From Micromonosporaceae bacterium (lineage in GTDB: Bacteria > Actinomycetota > Actinomycetes > Mycobacteriales > Micromonosporaceae), in assembly GCA_009377645.1 (NCBI GenBank), contig WHTQ01000029.1:1-48285 (forward strand): a DNA stretch of 48,285 nucleotides, written 5' to 3'. Each line of letters opens with the position of its first letter. The stretch's first letter is position 1. The notes below the pieces were generated by a model. It was not told where the DNA came from. It searched no databases and saw only the letters and a program-made list of their open reading frames with translations. Positions 7,278-15,154 of the stretch are shown here, piece after piece. A program made the translations under genes and the position numbers.

Positions 7278-8185
7278 GTCGTCTCCTCGGGTCCGTTGTC
7301 CTCGGTCATCGCGAAGAACGCCTCCTCCAGCGTGCGTTCGCTGGGTCGGACTTCGTGGACGTCCACGCCGGCCGTCACCAGCGTCCGGACCACCTCCGGG
7401 GTCCGGTCCGGATCGGCGTCGACCTGCAGCCCGCCGCCGTCGAACGGCCGCACCGGCAGGCCGAGGCCGATCTCGATCACCTCGCCGGCGCGGGCCACCG
7501 GCTCGGCCCGTACCACCAGCGTGCGGGTGCCGCGCAGGTCGGCGACGGTGCTCTCGGTGAGCAGGCGACCCGCGGCGATCACCCCCACCCGGTCGCAGAT
7601 CTGCTGCACCTCGCCGAGCAGGTGGCTGGACAGCAGCACGGTCTGGCCCTGGTCGGTGAGCCGGCGTACCAGCCGCCGCATGTCGGCCATCCCGGCCGGG
7701 TCCAGCCCGTTGGTGGGCTCGTCCAGGATCAGCAGGTCCGGCTCGCCCAGCAGCGCGGCGGCGACGCCCAGCCGCTGCTTCATGCCCAGCGAGTAGGAGC
7801 GGAACCGGTCCCGGCCCCGGCCGCCCAGGTCCACCTGCTCCAGGGCCTGGTCGGCGACGGTGTCGGGCAGCCGCCGGTAGCGGGCCAGCACCCGCAGGTT
7901 GTCCCGGCCGGACAGGTAGGGGTAGAAGCCGGGATCCTCGACCAGCGCCCCCACCCGGCGCAGCACCGACCGCTCCCCGGGCCGGCCTCCGAGCACCCGC
8001 GCCCGGCCCCGGGTGGGGCGGACCAGCCCGAGCAGCATCCGCAGCGTCGTCGTCTTGCCCGCCCCGTTCGGGCCGAGGAACCCGTAGATCTCCCCCCGGC
8101 GGACGGTCAGGCTCACCGCGTCCACGGCGACCTGGTGCCCGTACCGTTTGGTCAACCGCTCGGTGACCACCACCGGTTCCTGCAT
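7274..8185 (-). CDS. ABC transporter ATP-binding protein
   Basis: 303-residue nucleotide-binding subunit. Walker A is GPNGAGKT (38-45, K44), the signature motif is YSLGMKQRL, and Walker B is LLILDEPTNGLDP, followed by the switch-region His in LLSSHLLGEV. A C-terminal ~75-residue extension after the ATPase core is usual in the CcmA/DrrA-like group. ATG at 8185 has a GAGG ribosome site about nine bases upstream. It is coupled to the permease by an ATGA overlap. The gene is divergent from the HNH endonuclease gene; the 158-bp gap contains the inverted repeat listed separately. Confidence 0.95.
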   Translation of the reverse strand: MQEPVVVTERLTKRYGHQVAVDAVSLTVRRGEIYGFLGPNGAGKTTTLRMLLGLVRPTRGRARVLGGRPGERSVLRRVGALVEDPGFYPYLSGRDNLRVLARYRRLPDTVADQALEQVDLGGRGRDRFRSYSLGMKQRLGVAAALLGEPDLLILDEPTNGLDPAGMADMRRLVRRLTDQGQTVLLSSHLLGEVQQICDRVGVIAAGRLLTESTVADLRGTRTLVVRAEPVARAGEVIEIGLGLPVRPFDGGGLQVDADPDRTPEVVRTLVTAGVDVHEVRPSERTLEEAFFAMTEDNGPEETT

Positions 8186-8244
8186 GCTGAACGCCTCGCT
8201 TCCTTGCCCGTTACCCCGAGCATCGGCGCGGGTGGGAGGGCGCG

Positions 8245-8264
8245 CATACGTCAGGCAACGTATG
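8245..8264. repeat. Inverted repeat CATACGT-N6-ACGTATG, possible operator
   Basis: Two perfect 7-bp arms separated by six bases, in the gap between the ABC exporter and the HNH gene. The same word recurs at 8338-8345 (GTACGTATG spanning the HNH start codon), so CGTATG-type half-sites flank both ends of the promoter interval. It could bind a dimeric regulator controlling either divergent gene. No candidate regulator is adjacent. Confidence 0.4.
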
Positions 8265-8330
8265 TCTGTGTGGAGATTCGAGCGGCCGAGCTTGCCGTGT
8301 CCACACCGGAGGCTGGCACGTGTGGCGTGA

Positions 8331-8336
8331 TAGACT
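8331..8336 (+). promoter_or_regulatory. Leaderless -10 element of the HNH gene
   Basis: TAGACT lies seven bases before the ATG at 8344, placing the predicted transcription start at or next to the start codon; no ribosome site is visible upstream of that ATG. No convincing -35 hexamer was found. Confidence 0.5.
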
Positions 8337-8343
8337 CGTACGT

Positions 8344-9921
8344 ATGAGCGAACGCCAGGTGTTGCCGGAGGATCTGGAGCTGGTGGCTCCGGGTCCGGAG
8401 CTGGCGGTGCTGCTGGCGTCGGTGGATCGGCGGCGGTTGTCCGATCAGGACCGGATCCGGTTGGTGCAGGCGCGTAACCGGTTGGTGTCGCATCAGCAGG
8501 CGCAGCTGCTTGCCGATGTGTATGCGGTGAGCGTGGACGAGCCGCCCGAGGACGAACCGGGTCAGGCCAGCCGGTTCCCGTGGGCGGAGGTGGAGCTGGC
8601 GTTCGCGCTGCGGTGGACCCGGATGGCTGCTGGTGGGCGGCTGGAGCAGGCCCGGCAGCTTGTCGAGGACCTGCCCGCGGTGCAGGCGGCGTTGTCGGCG
8701 GGGGAGATCGACATGCCGAAAGCGTTGGTCATCGCGGAGCTGGCCGGTTGGCTGGATGACCCGGAGACCGCCCGGCGGGTGGTGGACCGGGTCATCGACC
8801 AGGCGCCGCAGCTGACCACTGGGCAGCTGCGGGCGCGGCTTCGCCGGCTGGTGCTGGCGATCGACCCGGATGCGGCGCGGCGGCGGTGTGCGGCGGCGGT
8901 GAAGACCCGGCGGGTGGAGTCGTTCGACAACCCGGACGGCACCGGGGAGCTGTGGGGGCGCAGCCTGCCGCCACAGGACTCCGCGGCGGTGTGGGAGCGG
9001 CTGACCGCGATTGCCCGGTCCGCTAAGACGGCTGGTGACCCGCGCAGTGTGGACCAGCTGCGGGCCGATGCGCTGCTGGACCTGCTGGTGGGGGAGGGTG
9101 TCGCGGTCGGTGGGCCGCTGACGCGCCACACCGCCGACCTCCCGGGCGCGGACGAGCCGCCGGAGCATGAGCAGAAGCCCCCGGCCACTGGCGAGACCCC
9201 TGCCGGCCCGGGGTGGGACCCGCAGTGGCCCAGCCAGCCGCCGGACCAGCTCGGCCCGCACGATGTGCACCCGGGCCCGGTAGACGAGCCGGTCGACAGG
9301 TGGGACGAGGCGGGCCGCGCGTTCGACAGAGGCGACCCGTGGCCGGTCGATTGGCCCGGCCCCCGGCTGACGGACCCGGCGGGCACTACGGCGCACCCGG
9401 CGCCGCCGCCGCGGCGTGGGGTGGTCGATCTGCAGGTGCCGCTGGTTACGCTGCTCCGGTTGGCCGAGCTGCCCGGGGAGCTTGGCGGCTGGGGGCCGGT
9501 GATCGCCGACATCGCCCGGCAGATCGTCGCGAAGCAGACCGACGGCACCTGGCGGTTCAGCGTCTACGACCAGCTCGGTGAGCTCGCCTTCCACGGCATC
9601 ACCCGGAAACGCCCCACGGCCGGGATCGCCGCGTTCGTGCGGGCGCGGGACCACACCTGCGTGGCGCCCGGCTGCCGACGACCCGCCGTTACCTGCGACC
9701 TGGACCACACCGTGGACAAACAGCTCGGAGGACACAGCGGACCATCCAACCTGGGCTCCCTGTGCCGGCTACACCACCGGTTCAAACACACCGGCGGGGC
9801 CGACCTGATCCAACTCAGTCCGGGCGTGTTCGGCTGGACCACACCCCGCGGGATGCAGTACGTCACCAAACCCCACCGCCCGCTGCTCGCCGCCTGTCAG
9901 GACAGACCGGCGAGCCGGTAG
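8344..9921 (+). CDS. HNH endonuclease with DUF222 domain (13E12-repeat family)
   Basis: 525 residues. The N-terminal ~250 form a DUF222 domain, a family found in many copies in actinobacterial genomes (for example the REP13E12 proteins of mycobacteria). The C-terminal HNH nuclease (about residues 425-490) shows CVAPGCRRPAVTCDLDH, a central Asn (SNLGSLC) and CRLHHRFKH, with four Cys placed to bind structural zinc. Between them lies a ~95-residue acidic, Pro/Trp-rich linker (about 258-355) of low complexity. The ATG at 8344 is chosen over the upstream in-frame start at 8320 because a TAGACT -10 box lies seven bases before it. The role is unknown; such genes behave like mobile or selfish repeats. 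The 3' end overlaps a decayed gene remnant on the other strand. Confidence 0.9.
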   Translation: MSERQVLPEDLELVAPGPELAVLLASVDRRRLSDQDRIRLVQARNRLVSHQQAQLLADVYAVSVDEPPEDEPGQASRFPWAEVELAFALRWTRMAAGGRLEQARQLVEDLPAVQAALSAGEIDMPKALVIAELAGWLDDPETARRVVDRVIDQAPQLTTGQLRARLRRLVLAIDPDAARRRCAAAVKTRRVESFDNPDGTGELWGRSLPPQDSAAVWERLTAIARSAKTAGDPRSVDQLRADALLDLLVGEGVAVGGPLTRHTADLPGADEPPEHEQKPPATGETPAGPGWDPQWPSQPPDQLGPHDVHPGPVDEPVDRWDEAGRAFDRGDPWPVDWPGPRLTDPAGTTAHPAPPPRRGVVDLQVPLVTLLRLAELPGELGGWGPVIADIARQIVAKQTDGTWRFSVYDQLGELAFHGITRKRPTAGIAAFVRARDHTCVAPGCRRPAVTCDLDHTVDKQLGGHSGPSNLGSLCRLHHRFKHTGGADLIQLSPGVFGWTTPRGMQYVTKPHRPLLAACQDRPASR

Positions 9922-10090
9922 AGCACCATCGGGATCTCCACGACATCGTCCAGCAGGTCGAGCGCGTCCGGCGGGACTCCGTACTGCTCATGCCCGAGCA
10001 CCACGACGGTGCGGCGGCCGGCGGCCGGAAGGTCAGCGAGCCGGTGCACGCAGGTGTGGACCCGGCACCGCCAGCCACCGGACCTCGTAC
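9897..10090 (-). pseudogene. 3' remnant of a TrmH/SpoU-family RNA methyltransferase
   Basis: The minus strand encodes RVHTCVHRLADLPAAGRR, then TVVVLGHEQYGVPPDALD, LLDDVVEIPM, and VLYRLAGLS followed by TGA (stop at 9897-9899). This matches the C-terminal knot of SpoU/TrmH methyltransferases, where GHE..G.P...L and EIPM are followed by a G..SLNVAVAGS loop and then LVLYRLAGLS. Here EIPM joins directly to VLYRLAGLS, so the ~15-residue SAM-binding SLNVAVAGS loop is missing in frame. Everything upstream (the N-terminal two thirds) is gone too. It is non-functional by both criteria. The comparison rests on remembered family motifs. Confidence 0.7.
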
Positions 10091-10092
10091 CA

Positions 10093-10239
10093 CAGATCTG
10101 CGCCTGGTTCGGCGAGTGCGGCTTCGAGCTGGTCTGGCTCAGCGAGAAAGATCAGGGGTACGGGGTCGGGGCGCACCGGTTCGCCGGCTCCCCGGATCCG
10201 CTGCCCGCCGGCGTCCGGATGTTCACGTTCGTCCGCTAG
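10093..10239 (+). pseudogene. 3' remnant of a class I SAM-dependent methyltransferase
   Basis: The plus-strand segment reads QICAWFGECGFELVWLSEKD and then GYGVGAHRFAGSPDPLPAGV RMFTFVR before the stop. This is the typical end of small actinobacterial class I methyltransferases (WF.E.GF....GVHRF.G.P.PL..G.RMFTF). The upstream in-frame ATG at 10009 yields 28 residues of unrelated Arg-rich sequence, antisense to the TrmH remnant, so no SAM-binding domain is present. Its truncated end abuts that of the TrmH remnant almost exactly. Confidence 0.65.
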
Positions 10240-10252
10240 CTCATCTCGACAT

Positions 10253-10283
10253 GGTGACAGTCACCCCGGACACCGGCTAACCT
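10253..10283 (+). promoter_or_regulatory. Leaderless promoter with overlapping palindrome, peptidase-fusion operon
   Basis: GTGACA at 10254-10259, an 18-base spacer and TAACCT at 10278-10283 form a good housekeeping-type promoter. TAACCT is six bases before the GTG start at 10290, so the message should be leaderless. A perfect palindrome GGTGAC-A-GTCACC (10253-10265) covers the -35 element, which suggests repression by a dimeric regulator. Confidence 0.55.
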
Positions 10284-10289
10284 CGGCTC

Positions 10290-13200
10290 GTGGTACGCAG
10301 ACCGCAGCTCGACGACCTTGCGCGGCTGGCGGTGCCGTCCCAGCCGACGATCTCGCCCGATGGCGCCACCGTGGTGTACGCGTTGACCACGGTCGACTCC
10401 AACGCGGACCAGAACCAGTCCGCGTTGTGGCGAGTGCCGGCCGGCGGCGGCCCGGCGTCCCAGCTCACCCGAGGCACCGCCGACTCGGCGCCGGCCTGGT
10501 CGCCGGACGGCTCCCAGATCGCCTTCCTGCGCGGCGGCGACGGCTCGGCGCAGGTGTGGCTGCTGCCGGCCGACCTGGGCGAGCCGGCCCAGCTGACCAC
10601 GCTGCCGGACGGCGCCGGTCCGCCGGTCTGGTCGCCGGACGGCACCCGGATCGCGTTCACCGCCCCGGTCGACAGCGGTACGGACGACACCGCCCCGGTC
10701 GTGGCCGACCGGCTCGCGTACAAGGCTGACGGGGTCGGGCTCTGGCGCGGAAAGCGACGGCATCTGTTCGTGGTCGATGTGGCGGCCGGGTCGACCCAGC
10801 AGGTGACCCACGGCGACTGGCACGCCGGAGCGCCCGCCTGGTCCCCGGACGGGACCCGGCTCGGCTTCCCGGCGGCCACCGCCCCCGACTCCGACCTGAC
10901 CGGCGAGTCGGTCGCGTACGTGGTCGACCTGGCCGGCACCACTCGCCTGGTGTGGCGCGGGATGGCCGGCCCGGTCAGCTGGGCACCGGACGGGGCCTGG
11001 CTGGTGGTGGTCGGCCGCCCGGATGTGCGCCCCGGCCACGAGCAGCTGCTGCGGGTGCCGCTGGACGGCGGCCCGGCCGAGCCGCTCGCGGCCGACCTGG
11101 ACCGCAACGTGATGCCGGGCCGGCCCAGCTATCCGGGCGGGCTGCCGCAGTTCCACCACCAGACCCTGCTGTTCTGCGCCCGGGACCGGGGCTGCACCCA
11201 CCTCTACGCGCTACACGACGGCACCGTCCAGAAGGTGCTCGGCGGGGCGGACCGGGTGGTGTCGGCCCTGTCGGTCGCGGCCGCGGCGCCCCGGGCCGCG
11301 GTCATCGTCGCCACCGCCGGCTCGTACGGCGAAGTGGTGGTGGTCGACCTTACCGATGGCGGCGAGACCACGGTGACCGACCACGCACTGCCCGATGTGG
11401 AGCTGTTCCGGCCCGAGGAGCGGGAGTTCTCGATCGCCGACGGCACCCGGGTGCATGGCTGGCTGCTGCGCGACCCGGCGGCCCGGACCCCGGCCCCGCT
11501 GCTGCTCGAGATCCACGGCGGGCCGCACAACGCCTCGAACCCGGTGCCCACCCCGGGCCGGCACTACCGCCAGCTGCTGGCCGCGCGTGGCTGGGCGGTG
11601 CTGCTGCTCAACCCGCGCGCCAGCGACGGGTACGGGGAGGCGTTCTACACCGCCTCGGTCGGCGCCTGGGGAAACTCCGACGAGCGGGACTTCCTGGAGC
11701 CGATCGACGCGCTGGTCGCCGAGGGGATCGCCGACCCGGACCGGCTGGCGGTGACCGGCTACAGCTACGGCGGCTACATGACCTGCTGGCTGACCGGCCG
11801 CACCGACCGGTTCGCGGCCGCCGTCCCGGGCGGCCCGGTCACCGACCTGACCAGCCTGGCCGGCACCTCCGACGCCGGGCACCGGCTCGTTAGCAAGGAG
11901 ACCGGGGCGCTGCCGTACCAGGACCCCGAGCGGCTCGCTGCCCAGTCTCCGTACCCCCGGGTCGGCCGGGTCCGCACCCCCACCCTGATCCTGCAGGGCG
12001 CCGCCGACGACCGGTGCCCGGCCGGGCAGGCCGAGCAGTGGTTCGCCGCCCTCCGGGGCCGCGGGGTGCCGGCCCGGCTGGTGCTCTACCCGGACGCCTC
12101 GCACCTGTTCCTGTCCGGCGGGCGGCCGTCTCACCGGACCGACTACTCCCGCCGGCTGGTGGACTGGGTTACCCGGCACACCCGGACCCGGTCAGTCGAC
12201 CGGGACCGCTGGCGGCACCGGCTGGCCGAGCTGGCGGAGCGGTACCGGGTGCCGGGCGCGGTGCTCGGGATCGACCAGGGCGGCGAGCGGGTCGAGCTGC
12301 TGGCGACCGGTGTGACCAACGTGGACACCGCGGTGCCGGTCACGCCGGAGACGCTGTTCCAGATCGGGTCGATCACGAAGGTCTGGACCGCCACGGCGGT
12401 GATGCGGCTGGTCGAGGCGGGCCGGCTCGACCTCGACCGGCCGGTGGCGAGCTACCTGCCGGAGCTGGCACTGTCCGATCCGGAGGTACGCGAGCGGGTG
12501 ACCATGCGGCACCTGTTGACCCACACCAGCGGGATCGACGGCGACGTGTTCCGGGACACCGGGCGCGGCGACGACTGCCTGCAGCGCTACGTCGCGGAGC
12601 TGGCCGGGGTGCCGCAGAACCATCCGCTCGGGGCGACCTTCTCGTACTGCAACTCCGGGTTCTCGATCGCCGGCCGGGTGATCGAGGTGCTCACCGGCCA
12701 GGTGTGGGACCAGGCGATGTGGAAGCTGCTGTTCGGCCCGCTCGGGCTCACCCGCACCGCCACCCTGCCCGAGGAGGCGATGCTGCACCGGACCGCGGTC
12801 GGGCACGTACACGAGGCGGACGAGCCACCCCGGCGTACCCCGGTCTGGGGGTTGCCGCGCTCCGGCGGCCCGGCCGGGGGAACCCCCTGCGCCAGCGCCG
12901 GTGACCTGCTCACGCTCGCCCGGCTGCACCTGGCCGGTGGCCGCACCGCCGACGGCACCGAGCTGTTGTCCGCCGACTCGGTCGCCGCGATGCAGGCCGA
13001 GCAGGTGCGGCTGCCGGACCGGGCCGCGCCCGCCGACTCGTGGGGGCTCGGCTGGTGCCGGTGGGGCTGGAACGGCACCCGGCTGTTCGGCCACGACGGT
13101 GGCACCATCGGCCAGCGCGCGTTCCTGCGGGTGCTGCCGGACCACGATCTCGCGGTCGCCCTGCTCACCAACGGCGGGTTCGCCCCCGACCTGTACCAGA

Positions 13201-13556
13201 CCCTGGTGCGGGAGGTGGTCCGGGAGCTCACCGGGGTGGAGATGTCCGAGCCGGTGGCGCCGCCGCCGGAGCCGCCGCCGGTAGACATCGCGCCGCACGC
13301 GGGCGCGTACCAGCGCTCCGGGCTGCGGTACGAGGTCTGGCAGGCCGACCGCCCCCGGGTGCGCGCCACCAGCCTCCAGGAGGTGGCGGGTCTGGACCAG
13401 CCGCCGCGGGAGTTCGAGCTGGTGCCGGTGCCGGAGGGCGGGTTCGTGCTGCGGCCCGACGGCGCCGAGACCTGGGAGCGGCTCTCCTTCTACCGGCTGC
13501 CGGACGGCACGCCGTACCTGCACCACGGTCTCCGGGCCACCCCGAAGGCGCCGTGA
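10290..13556 (+). CDS. S9 prolyl-oligopeptidase fused to beta-lactamase-like serine hydrolase
   Basis: 1088 residues with two complete serine-hydrolase modules. Residues 1-370 form a beta-propeller with repeated WSPDG motifs (TolB/DPP-like). Residues ~375-640 are an S9 alpha/beta-hydrolase with nucleophile S492 in GYSYGGYM, D573 in GAADDR and H605 in DASHLF. After a short Arg-rich linker, residues ~645-1000 form a class C beta-lactamase/PBP-like domain with SITK (S694/K697), YCN (Y786) and HDGG (935-938, in place of KTG). A C-terminal ~85 residues resemble the DUF3471-like beta tail of such hydrolases. No signal peptide or membrane helix is seen, so it is probably cytosolic. I do not know of a standard architecture of this kind. 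The GTG start follows a leaderless promoter. The stop overlaps the oxygenase start (GTGA). Confidence 0.93.
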   Translation: MVRRPQLDDLARLAVPSQPTISPDGATVVYALTTVDSNADQNQSALWRVPAGGGPASQLTRGTADSAPAWSPDGSQIAFLRGGDGSAQVWLLPADLGEPAQLTTLPDGAGPPVWSPDGTRIAFTAPVDSGTDDTAPVVADRLAYKADGVGLWRGKRRHLFVVDVAAGSTQQVTHGDWHAGAPAWSPDGTRLGFPAATAPDSDLTGESVAYVVDLAGTTRLVWRGMAGPVSWAPDGAWLVVVGRPDVRPGHEQLLRVPLDGGPAEPLAADLDRNVMPGRPSYPGGLPQFHHQTLLFCARDRGCTHLYALHDGTVQKVLGGADRVVSALSVAAAAPRAAVIVATAGSYGEVVVVDLTDGGETTVTDHALPDVELFRPEEREFSIADGTRVHGWLLRDPAARTPAPLLLEIHGGPHNASNPVPTPGRHYRQLLAARGWAVLLLNPRASDGYGEAFYTASVGAWGNSDERDFLEPIDALVAEGIADPDRLAVTGYSYGGYMTCWLTGRTDRFAAAVPGGPVTDLTSLAGTSDAGHRLVSKETGALPYQDPERLAAQSPYPRVGRVRTPTLILQGAADDRCPAGQAEQWFAALRGRGVPARLVLYPDASHLFLSGGRPSHRTDYSRRLVDWVTRHTRTRSVDRDRWRHRLAELAERYRVPGAVLGIDQGGERVELLATGVTNVDTAVPVTPETLFQIGSITKVWTATAVMRLVEAGRLDLDRPVASYLPELALSDPEVRERVTMRHLLTHTSGIDGDVFRDTGRGDDCLQRYVAELAGVPQNHPLGATFSYCNSGFSIAGRVIEVLTGQVWDQAMWKLLFGPLGLTRTATLPEEAMLHRTAVGHVHEADEPPRRTPVWGLPRSGGPAGGTPCASAGDLLTLARLHLAGGRTADGTELLSADSVAAMQAEQVRLPDRAAPADSWGLGWCRWGWNGTRLFGHDGGTIGQRAFLRVLPDHDLAVALLTNGGFAPDLYQTLVREVVRELTGVEMSEPVAPPPEPPPVDIAPHAGAYQRSGLRYEVWQADRPRVRATSLQEVAGLDQPPREFELVPVPEGGFVLRPDGAETWERLSFYRLPDGTPYLHHGLRATPKAP

Positions 13557-14455
13557 GCGGCCCGCTGGGTTCCGGCGAGCGCGCGCCGGACTTCGTCGGG
13601 CCCGGCCCGTCCGGGCAGCCGGCCCGGTTCTACGCCCACGCCGGCGGCCGCCCGACCGCGCTGCTGTTCCACGGCGCGGACGACCTGGCGGACCGGCTGG
13701 CCGGCCGGGACGACGTCGCCCTGTGGCCGGTCACAGACGACCCGGAGGGCCGGGTGGCGGCGGCGTACGGGGTGACCGACCAGACCACCGTGGTGGTGCT
13801 GGACCCGAACCTGCGGGTGCTCGAGGTGGTCTCCGGTGACCGGCTGGCCGACCGGGTGGTCGAGCTGCTCGACCGGGCGGTCCACCGTGGACCAGCGGTA
13901 CCGGTGACCGGGCAGGCGCCGGTGCTGCTGCTGCCGGGCGCGCTGCCGGCCGGCTGGTGCGAGCGGCTGATCGGCGTCTGGCAGTCCGGCCAGACGGTCG
14001 AGACCGGGGTAGCCCGCGGCGACGCCGGCGAGGTGCGCGACGACGCCTACAAGCGCCGCCGCGACCACACGGTCCGCGACCCGGAGCTGCTGACTGAACT
14101 GTCCAGGGTGGTCGGCCGACGGGTGATCCCGGAGGTGCGGAAGGCGTTCGCCTACCGGGCCAGCCGGTTCGAGGGGTTCAAGATAGCCTGCTACGACGCG
14201 GCCGCCGGTGGTTTCTTCCGGCCACACCGGGACAACCTGACCCCGGCCACCGCGCACCGGGTGTTCGCGCTGACCCTGAACCTCAACCAGGAGTACGAGG
14301 GTGGGCAGCTCCGGTTCCCGGAGTACGGAAACCAGCTCTACCGTCCGGATGCCGGGGCGGCGCTGGTGTTCTCCTGCGCGCATCTGCACGAGGTGTGCGA
14401 GGTGACCGCCGGGCGCCGGTTCGTGCTGCTGTCGTTCCTCTATGGGGAGCCGTGA
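13553..14455 (+). CDS. 2OG-Fe(II) oxygenase with degenerate peroxiredoxin-like N-terminus
   Basis: 300 residues. Residues 1-115 look like an AhpC/TSA thioredoxin-fold domain (GERAPDFVGPG...) but without the peroxidatic Cys. Residues ~180-298 are a prolyl-4-hydroxylase-like double-stranded beta-helix: the iron ligands are H225 and D227 in FRPHRD and H279 in HLHEV, with R-R-F-V-L-L after it supplying the 2-oxoglutarate-binding Arg. Such enzymes hydroxylate protein prolines, free amino acids or small molecules; the substrate here is unknown. It is translationally coupled at both ends (GTGA at 13553 and again at 14452), so its work is probably linked to the peptidase fusion upstream and the synthase-like protein downstream. 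Confidence 0.9.
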   Translation: MSGPLGSGERAPDFVGPGPSGQPARFYAHAGGRPTALLFHGADDLADRLAGRDDVALWPVTDDPEGRVAAAYGVTDQTTVVVLDPNLRVLEVVSGDRLADRVVELLDRAVHRGPAVPVTGQAPVLLLPGALPAGWCERLIGVWQSGQTVETGVARGDAGEVRDDAYKRRRDHTVRDPELLTELSRVVGRRVIPEVRKAFAYRASRFEGFKIACYDAAAGGFFRPHRDNLTPATAHRVFALTLNLNQEYEGGQLRFPEYGNQLYRPDAGAALVFSCAHLHEVCEVTAGRRFVLLSFLYGEP

Positions 14456-15135
14456 CCGACCGGCCCGAGGTGATCGCCCGCGCCGACGGCGTACTCGGCG
14501 AGGTGGCGCTGCGCCGCCGGCCGGGGCCGGTGCACGAGCTCATCATCAACGGAGTGTTCCTGATGGACACCTCCGAGACCAGCACCGAGCGGCTGCTGGC
14601 CGACATCCTGCTGGCCGGCCAGCCACGGCGGGTTCTGGTCGCCGGGCTGGGGTTGGGTTGCACGCTGGCCGCGCTGCTGGCCGACTCGCAACTGGCGCAG
14701 GTGGACGTGGTCGAGATCGAGCCGCTGCTGGTGGAGTGGCTGCGGGCGGGAATGGTGCCGGGTGCCGACCAGCCGCTCGCCGACCCGCGCGTGCAGGTCC
14801 AGATCGCCGATATCCGGGACGTCCTGCCGGCCGCCCCGCCGGAGGCGTACGATGCCGTCGTGCTCGATGTAGACAATGGACCCGGCTTCCTGGTCCACGA
14901 CCGGAACGCGGAGGTCTATAGTGGCGACTCGCTGGCGTCCGCCGCCCGGGCACTGCGGCCGGGTGGGCTGCTAGCGGTCTGGTCCGCGGCGCCGGCGCCG
15001 GACCTACACGCCGCCCTCACCGCCCAGGTCGGTCCGACCGAGCAGGTCGTCTACTTCGTCGAGCACCCGGGCCGTACGCTCGATTACTACATCTACTTGT
15101 CGACGCGGAACCGGGCCCGGGCGACAGGCTCCTGA
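14452..15135 (+). CDS. Spermidine synthase-like methyltransferase-fold protein
   Basis: 227 residues with the Rossmann core of polyamine synthases and related SAM-fold proteins: VLVAGLGLGCTLAALL (dcSAM/SAM loop, ~60-75), VDVVEIEPLLVEWLR with the ribose-binding acidic residues, and AYDAVVLDVDNGPGFLVHD, where the Asp residues sit as in spermidine synthase. It is shorter than typical SpeE (~280), with a reduced N-terminal beta domain. A true aminopropyltransferase role is therefore uncertain; it may be one of the many SpeE-like orphans. GTG at 14452 overlaps the oxygenase stop by four bases. Confidence 0.85.
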   Translation: MTDRPEVIARADGVLGEVALRRRPGPVHELIINGVFLMDTSETSTERLLADILLAGQPRRVLVAGLGLGCTLAALLADSQLAQVDVVEIEPLLVEWLRAGMVPGADQPLADPRVQVQIADIRDVLPAAPPEAYDAVVLDVDNGPGFLVHDRNAEVYSGDSLASAARALRPGGLLAVWSAAPAPDLHAALTAQVGPTEQVVYFVEHPGRTLDYYIYLSTRNRARATGS

Positions 15136-15154
15136 TCCAAGGCAGACTGCTGGT

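Noticed and set aside
8251-9735. Minus-strand 494-codon frame opposite the HNH gene
   Set aside because: Composition typical of a shadow frame; HNH/DUF222 motifs are on the plus strand.
10009-10092. N-terminal 28 residues of the plus ORF at 10009 as part of an intact small gene
   Set aside because: They are antisense to the TrmH remnant and unlike any methyltransferase N-terminus; only the 3' part is homologous.
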